Assembly: GCA_051453625.1 (NCBI GenBank)
Contig: JBOZIK010000001.1
Location: 229,852,979-229,887,013, forward strand
Source of the DNA: Welwitschia mirabilis
Taxonomy: Eukaryota > Gnetophyta > Gnetopsida > Welwitschiales
Direction of reading: 5' to 3'
DNA length: 34,035 nucleotides
Shown here: positions 1 to 12,710 of the stretch, in pieces
Layout of the letters: every line of letters starts with the position of its first letter
How positions within the stretch are numbered: the stretch's first letter is position 1
Notes under the pieces: model-generated
Databases searched by the model: none
The model's input: only the letters and a program-made list of their open reading frames with translations
What the model was told of the DNA's origin: nothing
Program-made: the position numbers and the translations under genes

Positions 1-2075
1 TATTCCCTCCCATTAGCTCTCACCAATATGTTATAGTGATATATGAGGGGTCTGTTGTACTTGATGATAGAGTATTCCTAATGGACGATTATGGCCAAGT
101 GACTAAGGGGTTCACTATTAAATTAAAAAAATAAAATGAAAAAATATTGTACCATGTTTATTTTAGTATTATATTTTTTTAAGATATTATGCATTAGGAC
201 TATTTTATTAGGGGCAGAGTTTGATCCTCAAAATCTCTTTACGCTAGTACTCTTTTATGGAGATTCAAAGGCGCATAGTAAATGGTCCTTTTTGAAGTAA
301 TTTAAATTTTCTTTTTAAAATTATTTTTACAATTTATTTTCTTTATATAAGTAATTAATTAGTGTATCCATTATTTTAATAGTATAAATTATTGCTCAAG
401 TAGTTGTAGAAACCTTATCATATTTTTGTTATGGCAAAAATCAAATTTTTAGAATACAGGCATAGGATAAAAACATCATATCTTATTAATTAGTAAGTTT
501 AAATTAGCAAAATATTTTCTATAAGTTTAGGATTATATTATGAATGTCAAAATGTAAAAATAGGAATTTATTTGATGGGTAATTATTTGTTAAAATACAT
601 TAAAAAATAAATGTCAAAAATAGTAAGCAAATAATTTATGTTTCTAAACATATCTATTAATGTATATACAAACTTGAGCATCCTAATTCGTATGAAATTG
701 AATAAGAGTTAGAAAATATCTTTAATCATTTAAAAACTTAAAGTATTTTAAAATTTATGGTTATTTTAATATAGTGTGATAGGACTATAATTTTAGAAAA
801 TTTGACAATTTTTAGCCTTAAATGGTAATGTTAGAAATAATATTTTTAGCATTCAAAGATAGTTTAAGTTATATTTTAAGAAACCTATTATGTGTCTACT
901 TTCTGAAAAACTACTATAATTTATTTTTTTGCTTTATAATTAATTAATTATTAATTTTTAACTATGACGGCTCCTTAGAGCTTAAAAATGTTATAATTAA
1001 TGTTTAAAATTATAGAAAAATCATTACATAAAATTTTATAGAAAAATTCAGAATATAAAATATGTCCTATGTGTAAATTTAATTTAAATTACCTATAAGT
1101 GGTATTTATTTGTAAGAATACCTCTTTTACACTTTTTCTTTATCTTAGTTTGAATGTGCATGCATGTAAGAGTTTTTACCTTAATAGTTTAAGTAATATA
1201 AGTAGTCTCTAGCTTATCACTTATTGTTATTAACTTTTAATATAACCATATGAAATCTTGGATAAATACTTATATCTTAACAATTATGCTTGAGATATAC
1301 TTTATTTTTTTTACCTTTTTCACACCAATCCATAAAGATTGTCATATGAGCATAAAAGACTGTTTCGAGAAATGACATAGCTTCAGGTATGTTACAGTTT
1401 CTTTAAGTATATTATAAATATGTTATTTAATATATTTTAAATATTTTTATTATTATTAAAAGAAAAATAACAAAATATTTCCTTTGTTTAGATAGAAAAG
1501 AAAAGAATATTTTCTTTATCTAGGTTTTTATTATTATAACCTTGAAAATAGAAATGTTTTTGTATGCTTTTTTTTTCTTAATGGTTGTTTTTATAAAATG
1601 AACTAAATGATGATTAGAATTACTATAGATAGGTAAATAATACATTCAATGTTGACATTAGCTAGAATTATTTACATGCATTTGTATGGTGTATTTATCA
1701 AATAGAACTAAATCAAGATAATTCTAATAATATTCATCCCCACACTTAGATTTCATCAACAAGGTGGATTGCATTGTTTTTTTTTTTACAATACCCTTTT
1801 GGAGGTGTATTTGATCATCACTCTTCTACTCTACCCATGTATGAACTTACTTCGACTTAATATTTAGAGCCTTTGGCATTAATGGATCATGTTGCATCAT
1901 TTAAAGATGCTTCAAGGAAGGAGGGGTTATTTCTAAGCATGCATCCGCCTCATGTACCACCTGTCACTATATTGGGGGTATCTTAAGATAAACTGAAAGC
2001 CTATGGAGTTGAGACTAACTGTGTTTCTATAGTGTATAATCTAAAATAGAATTAACTCACATTCAAAGGGTGGTT
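1..2075 (+). repeat. Repeat R1, copy a (LTR-like, non-coding)
   Basis: This is a diverged direct copy of about 18351-20565. Shared blocks occur in the same order: the opening stretch ending GGGGTTCACTAT (about 100-118), the TAATTAATTATTAATTT block near 940, the ATGCATTTGTATGGTGTATT block near 1677, a T-run followed by CCCTT near 1780, and GGATCATGTTGCATCAT near 1882. No reading frame of interest was found. The first ~120 bases also match, inverted, the core of repeat R2 (about 11035-11170 and 22200-22320), where they lie just downstream of a TATA box. R1 is therefore probably the downstream part of a long LTR whose left end is outside the window. The family assignment is inference. Confidence 0.6.
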
Positions 2076-4080
2076 AGATATCAAGTTGAAATGCCATTAA
2101 TTAGAGTTAGAACCTCCTATCATATTGGTTAGTTATTATCCTTAATCTTTATTCATGTATGTTGACAATAAGTTTACGTTTCTTCAACTATTCATAAGAT
2201 ATCTTTTATGTAATAAAAAACTAGAAAGAAATAAAGGACATAAACTTATAATATTTCCATTGTTTGCAAACCAAAACAACCTAAAAGTTAATTATAGGTA
2301 AATATATAATATTAGTATGATTTGTCTTTCTTAAAATATAGAAATTATAATTAAGGAGTAAGTAGAATTTGGTCTTAGGTTTTGTTGTATCTATTAGATA
2401 AAAATATATTAAAGAAGAAAGGAAGCAAAAAAAATGCTTAATTAGTGTTAGTAAAAAAAGGGTGTCATAAAATATGATATCCATGCATAAGAAAGATATA
2501 TAAGTTTGTGATAAGTACTAGAGGTAAATGAAAACCTTGTAAAAAATGCAAAAAGACTAGTTTGAGAGCCACCAAATATGGTCCACTCATTAGAGATGTA
2601 ATAGAAATGAAAAATGGTTTAAAATAAAAATAATTAAAAGATAAAATGATGAATTAAAACCAAATAAATAAAAAGGAAAACCTAAAAATTAAAAGAAAAG
2701 GAAATGGAAAGAAAAATAAAATAAAATAAAGGGATACTAGAATGGGACAATTATAATTTTTTTTTTTAAAAAAGGAAAACAAAATAAAAGAAAGAAAAAA
2801 ACGAAAATAATAAAAATGAAAATAAATGTACATGCCCACTATAGTTACAATGTCATTAGTCCCTAGCAAGAATGCTAAAAACATGTTCGTGATGAAATAT
2901 GGCCATACTTATATCTATCATTAATTTATAATAATATGTAACATCACCTTAGGGATACAAATCCTACATGGCCAAACTAAACTTTTATCAAATAAGCTAG
3001 AACTTTAATTTTAGTATAGTTTCAATGTCATTCTTCTTAAAGGATAAACATAGTAACATAAAATAACCAAACCTAGTATAAACCACTTTTGTAATTGTTA
3101 CAAAATGATTCCTTTAATTAATAGTAAGAGAGATGTGTTAATATATAGTATAGTGAGTTAAGAAATAAGAATAGCCACAAGAACCAATATGAACATCTCT
3201 TGTAATGACTAGAATATTTAATAATAATATAATTTCTCATATGTAAACTTGTAGATGTAATCATTGAAGCTCAAGATTTTGTGAATATTATAGCTCTCCT
3301 TAGCTCTCATAGCCTACTTTACAGGCATGCTAAGTAGGATTTTTGATCCCAAAGAACATTAAATGATAGAAATCAAAGAACTAGGATTTCTCTAGAACTT
3401 TACTTGAAATGTTAAATGCATAATGAACTTCAATCCTATTCAAGCATAACAGTATGAAAATTTATTAGGAATGACTATCTTAGAGGAGAGGGATTAATAG
3501 GATAGATAAGTTAATTTTTGCAATTTGATTACTTAACACTCATTTGTGCAATTTTAAACTATCATCCATATGACTAAGTTATAGTCTTGATTTAATAATG
3601 ATAGCAAACATAATTAACTAAAGATATGATGATTCCTACTTATGAAATAGATTAAATAAATTAAAAAATAATCCTAAGATATAGAAAACATGTCTGTTTT
3701 TATTTATTGCCAATGTATTCTCTAGCTACATAATAATGGGAATTTACGATTGTCCTCCACTAATACAAATAAGATTTCTTAATAGCCTCACCTTAATTCC
3801 AAGTCAATTTCTTTGCCTGATATCAAAATTTAATACAGATAGCTATATGAAATCTTAAAGTACAATGAAGATAGATTGATAACAATTGAAATACAAACTT
3901 GATTTAACAAAAGGTGTAAATCCATACAATAATTCAATTATTTATATAAGAATGTTTGTAGCTATTATAATGAGTAAAGACTAATGCCCTTGAAAATAAT
4001 TAGTTGACTTCCCTAGATAAAGTTACAATAATTACTAATAGTTCATAATAACTATATTTCCATTATCCATTACTCTAATA
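2076..4080. other. A+T-rich intergenic debris, no gene seen
   Basis: No coding region or recognisable element was found here. A purine-rich, A-rich tract at about 2640-2830 creates a spurious open frame on the opposite strand. A stretch near 3430-3470 resembles about 4620-4665, both reading roughly GAACTTCAAYCCTATTYAAG, which suggests related repeat fragments. The rest looks like repeat DNA mutated beyond recognition. Confidence 0.5.
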
Positions 4081-4280
4081 GTTAACCCCTTCAAAGTGAT
4101 AGTTGATCCTTTTCTTCATGTTGGCCATCTAGAGATAAAAGCTAAGTTGGGTAGTCAACCTTAGGTTTAGATCTAGTTAATACATCAATTACATTCTCCA
4201 TTTCATACATAGGTGATTGATCCCTTGAGAAGATCGATCGATCTGGGTGGTTGACCTCTTGTACATTGGTGGTTAACCTC
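4081..4280. repeat. Degenerate array of GGTTRACC-like palindromic motifs
   Basis: Six short motifs related to GGTTAACC or GGTTGACC, on either strand, lie within about 200 bases near 4081, 4101, 4152, 4215, 4247 and 4272. A GATCGATCGATC palindrome is at about 4232. Irregular arrays of short palindromes are known from LTRs of some plant copia elements, and this window has another at 26830-27213. The stretch may be an LTR remnant, but no LTR ends were found. The 66-codon open frame on the minus strand here matches nothing I know. Confidence 0.3.
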
Positions 4281-4563
4281 TTACTAAAATTATCAAAGTT
4301 ATCTATTAACTTGTAATCGATGCATTGGAGAATTCCAGTCAATTCCCTAAATATACTATACTAGTTAACTTATTCTTTAATTCAAATTCATCTAATGTTT
4401 ATATCATATTTATTGTGACTTATTTATAATGAGTCTCATGATCCACATTTGCTATTATGACATCTAATATTGACCTAAAAGCAACTCCATTTCATTAGAT
4501 TATAGAATAGTATTTGGTGTATCATTAATAGACAATTGAGAGATGCAATAAAATCAGCACATC

Positions 4564-4710
4564 TAATATCAAGAAATGAAATTGAAAATGAAAACTAATA
4601 ATAGTACCTTTACCTAAAAGAACTTCAACCCTATTTAAGCATAAAAAGTATGAAAAACTATACGTATTTAATATCAAGAAATAAAAATAAAAATGAAAAC
4701 TAAATTTTAT
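4564..4710. repeat. Imperfect direct duplication, period about 105 bp
   Basis: The block TAATATCAAGAAAT followed by an A-rich tail ending GAAAACTAA occurs at 4564 and again at 4669. Only the start of the unit is duplicated with clear similarity. It lies just left of the CACTA-type terminus. Confidence 0.4.
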
Positions 4711-4751
4711 TACATGAAATTAAAAAACCTACATTAAAGAAAGAAAGAAGT

Positions 4752-4790
4752 CACTACAAGAAAATGTCATGCTAGTCTTATAGGATTAAC
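4752..4790 (+). mobile_element. Single CACTA (En/Spm-type) transposon terminus
   Basis: The sequence CACTACAAGAAAATGTC starts at 4752. CACTACAAGAAAA is a very common terminal inverted repeat of plant CACTA DNA transposons, so the element would extend to the right. The three bases before it, AGT (4749-4751), could be the 3-bp target duplication. No matching right end (TTTTCTTGTAGTG) was found downstream on the plus strand, and no transposase was recognised. The element is therefore truncated, interrupted by later insertions, or the match is chance. Confidence 0.4.
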
Positions 4791-5871
4791 TCAATTTCGA
4801 ATGGATATCTTAGAAGCTAAACATGATATAATCTTTTATAATATTCTTTAAAAATCCACTATGATCCAATAACCTTAAAAGTGAGGACAAAGCAACCTTT
4901 TATACATTGAAGTTGGGGTTAGGATTAGGGTCTAGAAATTAGTGTAAAATTTATTCTCCTCCAATTCAATCACCAACAGGTCTAGCTGATTCAACAACTA
5001 AAGATGACTTCATAATATAAGTTTTAAGGTCTTTTATGAAAATAAACCAGTGCCACCATTAGATCTATCAGTGCTAGTGGCTTTTTGAGGATCTACATCT
5101 CTAGCTTCTACCATAGTGCTCCATATCTCGTTAGAAGTCTACAAAATGACAGTGTGAAAATCAAGTATTATTAAAACTATATTTAGACATGCTAAAGTCT
5201 AATAGATGCATACAAGCATGATAAAGCTCAAATGATCATGATAAAAATGGCTAAATTAACTTGATGGAAATGTTAATTTTTGTAGATTAACACTTTACAA
5301 AGATGATACATATAATTTTCAAAGAATGAAACATGTGAAATAGGAATTACAGTAGATTAGAACTAAGTAAAAGAACTTAGAGAAGAATCTTACATAGGAG
5401 TAACATAGAGTATTTAATGAAATTCATAAGATAAAAAATGAGGAAAATATTTATTGAAAGTATAGTTCTATATTTTAATGGCTTAAATAAAGTGATAAAA
5501 ATAACTAATTCTTATTTAAGATTTCATGTTAGCATAAAAATATGAATAAAATTTGTAGACTTAGATATCAAAACTAAATTTTTCATGGATATTAATATGT
5601 AAAAAATCCTTTAATGGATTACTTTAAAAAACTTTAGCATAGGAATAACATTTCCCTAAATTAATAAGAAAAGCAAATAAATCACTAAGTTTGATAATAA
5701 TAACCTAGAAAAAATTGTTGGATAGGTAGCATGTGTATAGAGCCTTAAGCTTAACGAAGAATAATAAGAATTATAAGTCTAATGGCTAAACTATAAAATT
5801 GTTTAAAGCATATTTTTCTTTATTAGACATAATTTCATTCATACCATTTAGAAGAATCAGATAAATAGTAA
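4791..5871. other. A+T-rich stretch, no gene seen
   Basis: No recognisable coding region was found. By position it could hold the interior of the CACTA element or the 5' part of the LINE that follows, including its endonuclease region, but I could not identify either. Confidence 0.4.
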
Positions 5872-6663
5872 AATTTAAAAGAACTAAACTTTACTAGAGT
5901 GGTTCTTATCCCTAAGTAAGTAGGGGTTAATTGTATAAAGGATTTTAAATTAATTAAAATATGTAATTGTATTTACAATCTATTTCCTAAACTTTTAGTT
6001 GGTTGTTTTTCCCTCTACTTCCAAAGATTTTATCTACTTAATAAATTAGATTAATAAAAGCTAGGTAGATTTAAGACTATATCCTCTTATCTCATGAATG
6101 TTTAAACTCTTATACAAAGCACAATTTTTAGGTAAAAAATATTTAAGGATTATTTTATTAACCTTCTCATAGACATGAAAAGTTCTATCATGATTTATTC
6201 ATACATGAACGATTAGAGATTTAGTTTTTTCTATGAATCTTTAAAAGTATTTGGTATGCAAAGAATAAAATTATTTTTGAAAACACACTCCACTTCTAAA
6301 TTTCCTCCTTATGTCTTAAGAAAATCTACAATAGTTGGAATTTTTTAAGAATTGCCATGAGAAACACCCCTCTAATGGAATGGCTGATTTATCTACCTAT
6401 GACATAAACGAAGAACTTTAGGAAAAAGTAAAAATTATAAGGTGGAATCATCTCCTTATTATGTTGGAGGGGTATATAGATCTTAATCTAGACTCATTCT
6501 TCAAGTAATGGTAAGGTGATTCCACTTGTTTTTATTATTTTAGGATAGAAATTAGAAAGACTGTTTTAAACTATTATCTTGGGATCTCTCAAAGGGGTAA
6601 AGTAATCCCTTTGAATTCCTATGTGGAGAGGGAGGATTTTCACTTTCTCACATAGAAGGTTTT
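5872..6663 (+). pseudogene. LINE (L1-like non-LTR) reverse transcriptase relic
   Basis: The translation from 5872 reads NLKELNFTRVVLIPK, followed after a stop by KDFKLIKICNCIYNLFPKLL at about 5938. This matches the conserved opening of plant L1-type reverse transcriptase in order and spacing: an LIPK motif, then KDFRPISL, then a YKIISK-like segment. Further on, NPFEFLCGEGGFSLSH (6604-6651) fits the region just after the RQGDPLSP motif, reached through a frameshift near 6590. The distance between the two blocks, about 230 codons, is close to normal. Stops lie at 5917 and near 6050. No catalytic FADD-type motif was found. In life this enzyme copies the element's own RNA into the genome at a nicked target; this copy is dead. 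The first block is firm and the second moderate. Confidence 0.65.
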
Positions 6664-8430
6664 ATTTACACATAATTTTTACATGTTTGGCCCTTAACGA
6701 TGGGTTAAAATAATGCAAATTTTATCATATAATTGATGCTATTGAATGTAAATTGCAAAATTATCCTTACCTTTTTCATGCATTATGATAATTATCTCAT
6801 GACATAATCTTAGTGCATTTTTATGTATTTTTTATTATATCCTTCACTAGAAATGTACTATTCATGTATATTTTTAAAATGTAAATTCATCATAACTTAT
6901 CTTACATCATTCAAATGTTAATTTACAATAATAAGAATTTTATTACCTTACAAAAATAATGATGTCTATCTATATATTTTTTAAAATCTATTTCTTAAGT
7001 CTTATTTTCAAATGGCTTACGATCAAAGGAGAGAAATCATTGCAAATGAATTTCTACATATATTTTATGTATAAATATATTAGAGTATATGCTAATTAAT
7101 GTATAATATTAACATCATATACTTAGGTTGTATTTATATATTAATTATATGAGTTAAAAAAATCACATAGCGAAAGTGGGATCATAAGAATGGTTATGAT
7201 AGAGTTTTTCTATTGTCTTATGCAAAATGGATTTTTCACTTAGTTGTAACATTACAATAAGGAAACATGCCAATGAACAATTGGCTTATTACTAGATGAC
7301 AATAGAAAAAACTATTTTTAGTGTACATTACTTATTACTTGATAATAGAGAAGAAAAACTTGATGATGAAATATGATAAGAATAAGCCATCACCAAGAAA
7401 CAATGGAAAATATTTAGATTTTGTGATCTAATTTTATTACTCAATAATAAAGTTGACCATTGATTAAAGACTCCCCTTGATCCCTTAACATAACATACTC
7501 AATGCATGGTGAAAATCTTATGATAAGGAAGAGACATTATCATGTGTGATAACTTAGTAAAAGAACTGATTATAGTATTTGTTAAAAAAATGAAAAAAAG
7601 TCAAAAGATAAAATTAATCTCACACTCATTATTATTTCATAATCCACCCCTTTACATTTAGTTTGACATTAATTCCATTGGTATTTTCCCTAATTTTCTT
7701 TAGAATCTCATAATAAACTCAAAACCCTTTCATTGGAAAAGGAAATTTAATTATTGATTCATTTATGAAAAAAATTTATTTTCAATAATACTTATACTTA
7801 AGTTTTATTTGTAATAAATCTTGGATTTATTTTATTTTTACTACATCTTCAACTTGATTCCATGACGTCGTCTACATTTAAGACTTCCTTATTAAAATAT
7901 TTCTAAAATATACTTGAATCAAGTGTAATATCTAGTTATTTTTTCTTATATTTTAGTTTTAATTTTTAATCAGTATTATATAGTTGATTTAAGTACAAAA
8001 GTAACTGTTAGGACATATGATCTATTTTTTATTACATTTTATTTTAACTCTCCATGTAAATAACTAGTTTGATGCATGATCTAATTCCTTATGTGAGTTG
8101 GTATATGACATGAACCATTCACAACTTCTAGTATCTTATGCTTAAAAAATGATCAATAGAATGATACACTATGGTGTTTTAGAATCGACATTGTTTATCT
8201 CTCTTTAGGTGTATGTGAAAATCAAAATTAATTGTTACTCATTGTTTTTTATTTTTTACAAATTTCAATTTTTGTTTAGTTATTTGTATTTATTAATTAG
8301 AAAAAAATTAGTTTACATTTAATTTAATCAATCCTAATTTGTATTATTTCAAATCCACACCTAATAGTTTCCACATATATGATAAATAGGTCATTAATTA
8401 GCTTAACTAATTTCTTATTAATGTTACCTT
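6664..8430. other. A+T-rich stretch, probably including an LTR near its right end
   Basis: No gene was found. An inverted pair, about 19 bases and nearly perfect, lies at about 7204-7222 and 7294-7312 (AGTTTTTCTATTGTC and its complement). Phrases like CTTATTACTNGATRA recur near 7285, 7330 and 7434. The primer-binding-site motif just right of this stretch suggests that its final part is the end of a Ty3-type LTR. The LTR start was not located. Confidence 0.35.
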
Positions 8431-8432
8431 TT

Positions 8433-8453
8433 TGGTGCCATTTCTAGGGAAGC
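8433..8453 (+). mobile_element. Degraded Ty3-type primer binding site marking an LTR end
   Basis: The sequence TGGTGCCATTTCTAGGGAAG follows a T-run. It resembles the TGGCGCCGTTGCCGGGGA motif that follows the 5' LTR in many plant Athila/Tat-type Ty3 elements. Most differences are C-to-T or G-to-A changes. If right, an LTR ends near 8430 and the internal region runs rightward. The weakly open frame at about 9504-9686 lies where gag would be expected, but I cannot recognise gag motifs in it. Confidence 0.45.
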
Positions 8454-8455
8454 AT

Positions 8456-10670
8456 TGATGATTTAAAATATTGAAATAGGTTTAGTTAGGCTTCTTAAAT
8501 TTTAAATTTTAAAAAGTTTTCTTAAAAGTTCTTAGTGATTTTTTGCTTTCTTCATTTTTATCTTTTCTTGTGTAAGTCATTTTATTTCCCTTCTATGTAA
8601 GTTTCTTATCCTATTTTTGTATTCGTACTTTCTTTTATGAAAATCCATTTTTTAGTTTCTATTTTTAATTCTATGATTTATTAATAGTTTTCTGGTCTTT
8701 AGTTATTATTTCTTTTAATTAATGAAAAAAATCTATAAAAATACTTATCTTTTCCTTTGTTTTAAAAGGTATAACACTAAGACAATTAAAAATCTCAAAA
8801 GGAAGGATATGTAGAAGATCATTAGAAGTAGGCTACATTAAACATCTGAATCCATGTAATTATAATGTACCTTTTCTAAGTCAATTCCAAGTACTTACTT
8901 TGTTATCAAGAAAGAAGTGTAATTACAATTGGAAAAATTGATTTGAAAATAAATTCTTCTATTATAAGTTAAAACATCATGATTATATAGTGGCTCTTCA
9001 CTTTACAAATTCTAATTATAATATAAAATATTATACATCATAAAATTAAAATTTAAAGAGAAATTTAATAAGGAAATCATATAAAATAGAGACCCGACCT
9101 CTCAACTTCTAATTCACGTAAGTTCTCAACTTGAAATGGCATAAGTAGTAGCCTCATGATAAGAAGAAATCATAACTAAAGCTATAAAATCATAACAAAT
9201 GAATCTTAAATACAAACATAATCTTAAAATATTTTTCATGAATTATAAATTAAATTAAATCATCACTAGTTAGGACATCAACCTGAAGAAGAAGTTACTA
9301 TTAATCACAACTCAACTAAAGGAATCATTAAGTTATATAGGGAGGATTTAACTTGATTTTCTAATTATTCTCTCTTTGAAAAATAACTAGGATCTCTTTT
9401 AAACTTAAATAAAGATCCTTACAGGGCATCTATCTTATTTAGATAAGCCTAAATTATAGAAAGGCATGTTTGATGATCAAATGATAGTTAGTTAAAATCT
9501 TCTTTGTTTCAAGTCTGTTTACAGTTAGAAACCTCTTCCAATAATATAGATGAAAAAATCAAGAGTCACTCCTCCAGTATTAAGAGAACAATCAAATATT
9601 TTAAACTTTACAACATAATAATATCTATTGGAGATACTATTCCTTATCCACCTCAAGAACCACCATATGTTTTAGAAAGAAAGTAACTTTGACAAAGAAA
9701 ATGCAGCTATTTGATATAACTATTAACATATAAATAAAATCAAGAATAAATCCTAGAAATTCCTATATTAATATGAAAGATACCTAGCCCTAAGAAACTC
9801 AAAAATAATTATAATAAAAGCATAATCAATGATAGTCCATTATTATCCATTTACCACACATTTTATGTGTAGGAGGAAACATTGAGAATTCAAGATAACA
9901 TAGTCACTATAGAGATGTCAAAGATAAGTTCATCATTAACCATTTTAAATAACAACATGTAATAGCTATATGAAAGTTGACAAGAAGAAATGCATAACCA
10001 AAAGTGTGGATTAGAGGACTCTATAGTAAATGGAAATCAACTAACACACTTATTTACCTTAGAAATTAACTAACATACTTATTTACCTTTTTCAACTTAG
10101 AACATAAGTTTTTCACTATTAACAAGTATGAACCAAAACATTCATTACAATCAAAATCCTACTTTTGCATTATTGTCATTTATTACAAGGATGATGAATT
10201 AAAAGTTTACATGTAGTTACTTTATTATTATGCATAATAATATGATAAAGTTAATAATTTATTCTAGAAATAACACATGATTTATTATCTTATTATTATT
10301 ATTATTATGCTATCAATATAAAATTGGTACAATAATGATTATTAAGCACTATAGATATAAAGGCATGGATAGAAAATGGAAAAACTATTGTAGGAGCTAA
10401 AGAGATAAGAATGAAGTAAAGAAAGAATTATTCCAATTATTTATGTATAAATAGATCCCACTTTATTCATTGATGAATCTTTTGATTCATAGATTATATC
10501 TTTGAAAAGGTTTATGAGAGGAATATCATTTGGGAAAAGTAGCTATAAATCAAATTTCCTTTCTATTATACCTACTTAAATCTAGAAAGGATGATATCAC
10601 ATATTAATTATTCTTAAACTAGTAGTAATACAAGAAATGTTACTTTGAAAGCAAACTTGTATTATTATTA
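8456..10670 (+). other. Probable decayed internal region of a Ty3-type element
   Basis: By position after the primer-binding-site motif this should be leader plus gag of a Ty3-type element. A 60-codon open frame at 9504-9686 ends in a proline-rich PPQEPPYVLERK. No protease, reverse transcriptase or integrase motif was recognised. The stretch also holds a 29-bp duplication (10039-10090) and short ATT runs near 10290. Calling it element interior is inference from position only. Confidence 0.25.
10039..10090. repeat. Tandem duplication, period 29 bp
   Basis: The phrase AACTAACAYACTTATTTACC begins at 10039 and again at 10068, with one mismatch in the shared core. It is a small local duplication. 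Confidence 0.6.
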
Positions 10671-11679
10671 TTACACATGTGCTTCTATCTTGAACCTCGT
10701 TCTAGTCTCCACACGTAGTTCTATCTTAGACCTTATTCCAATCTCCACCAATACACATGAGTCTAAGCTAGATCAAGGTGGTCCATATCAGTGGCATGTG
10801 GCAATCGTAGGGATGAAAGAATGTAAGGAAATAAAGAAAAAATTTAATACTTAAACCACCATAATAGATATCATACACGAATATATGTACATGTGTATAG
10901 TAACTATATGTAAAAGTATAGGAGATTGCTAGTCAAGAACTCTTGAGGTTACAACATTCAATCCTATTAAGGAATTATAATGTATGAATGATGATAGTAC
11001 ACATTTATATTAACATAAATTAGATATATGGGTACCTAAGTATGTAAACATAGTGAACCCCCTGGTCACTTGGCTATAATCATCCATTAGTACTCCACCA
11101 TCACAAAGCACAAGAGATCTCCTCATATCTTACTATAACGTCTTGGTGGATGCCAATGGGAGGGGAATACATATTATGATAGAGTGTCATTATAGTAAAA
11201 ACATGAAAAAATATGATTAACTCACACACATGCGTATACACACATACACACACGCCATTTCGGTCGGTTACTTCATAGCTGCTCCTTTTATAACATAACA
11301 TATTTAATCTATTAATATATAAATATAAAGTGCTAAAGAAATAGCCTATATGCCATTGATTAAGTTTCTAGTCTTAATAGACTTAAATCAATAGAAGTCA
11401 AAGGATAAAAGTTGCTAATTAAATGCTTAATTATTTCAATGAGTATCATAGAATAAACACTATTATTATGTTATTTTATACATAAGATAACAAATAACTA
11501 CTTGGAACATTTAAATCATTTGCATGAACATGTAAAAAAATTATATTTAAGGATACATACCTTTAAAGCATTAAGAATACTATAAGCAACCATGATCATT
11601 GAAGACTATGCTTAAACCTACATCATTTTATAATTATACTACGCATATTATAACTTCATCTATCATAACAAAAAAAACA
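10671..11679 (-). repeat. Repeat R2, copy a (Ty3-type LTR fragment)
   Basis: This is a direct copy of about 21880-22830. Shared blocks include TCTATCTTAGACC near 10720, GATGAAAGAATGNAA near 10812, GTACATRTGTATAGTA near 10887, TCAAGAACTCT near 10934, GTGAACCCCCTGGTCACTTGG near 11053 and CAAGAGATCTCCTCATATCT near 11110. On the minus strand a TATA-like TTATAAAAGG (11284-11293) precedes the conserved core, which supports an LTR reading leftward. A short tandem duplication of the CTTCTATCTTGAACC block lies at its left end (10681-10740). Compared with copy b, its final ~350 bases at the left are missing. The right end runs into the assembly gap. Confidence 0.6.
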
Positions 11680-11779
11680 NNNNNNNNNNNNNNNNNNNNN
11701 NNNNNNNNNNNNNNNNNNNNNNNNNNNNNNNNNNNNNNNNNNNNNNNNNNNNNNNNNNNNNNNNNNNNNNNNNNNNNNN
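11680..11779. other. Assembly gap of 100 N
   Basis: Exactly 100 undetermined bases, the usual size for a scaffold gap of unknown true length. The gap falls inside or at the edge of repeat R2 copy a. Distances across it, and the single open frame reading through it, mean nothing. Confidence 0.99.
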
Positions 11780-12710
11780 AAGATTACAAACTAAGGTTAA
11801 TTTTAAAATGACATCTTATTTAATAAAGAACTTAAATAGGAATAATTAATTATTTGATTTGAAGATTAATATACTTAATGTTTAAGTAAATAAGGTTTAC
11901 AAAATATGGAATATGACAAAATCTAAGAAAGAATATGAAAGAGCACTTAGAATGTGTTTTTACATAACTAGTAATCATAAGTAAACTAGAGCTATGGGTA
12001 AAAAGTAATTATAAACCAACATGAATTTACTAATGATGAAAAGACTATAAATATTACCAAATCATAAATCAATATTTAAGTTGAGGAATTGCTACATGAT
12101 TTAGTCATTTCCTCATACTTAAAGAGGAAGAAAAAATGCTTAAAACCCTATGATAACATAAGTATTCATCGTAGCCATTGGAATTTTAGATTTGAAATGG
12201 TAGAGTTCTAAGAAACGCTGATGAACAATGCTATGACTATAATGGAATCCTTCATGATCAAGTGATGAATGAATGAAGTATGATTGAAGCTTAAGGTATG
12301 TTATGATTGTATAGTATTTCATAGGGTTAAAAATATCTATTGGTTCATCCTTGTTATGGATAGATGGATAGCAGTAGATCTTATTACGTAGTATAACATA
12401 GATATGTAGTCCTTAATCTTCAAATAATAGTTTGGAACTATGCCATAAAGTTAATTTGTCATCTTACCATCTAATTAGCTTATTCTTCTTTACAAACTCC
12501 ACTTGGTCTTAAAATGCTACTAGCATCAATAGTTAATATGGTTGTGTTGATCCCTTTATTATAATTAATTATAAATATGATATTATAGTCTTAAAATATA
12601 TTAATTTACTAAGATTTAAGAACCAATTATGTAAACATTTAAGTGAAAATACAACTATCTACTAGTCATTTGCTAGTTCCTTAGCAAATTTCTATAATGA
12701 AATATTATGA
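11780..12710. other. A+T-rich stretch, no gene seen
   Basis: No recognisable coding or element sequence was found. The 60-codon minus-strand frame at 12140-12322 matches nothing I know. Confidence 0.4.

Noticed and set aside
2654-2884. Minus-strand frame rich in F and L resembling a membrane protein
   Set aside because: It is the complement of an A-rich purine tract and so a composition artefact.
4142-4342. Minus-strand 66-codon frame with a balanced amino-acid composition
   Set aside because: No recognisable domain, and it overlaps the degenerate palindromic motif array, which suggests LTR-type non-coding DNA.
11599-11811. Open frame of 70 codons
   Set aside because: It reads through the 100-N gap and is not real.
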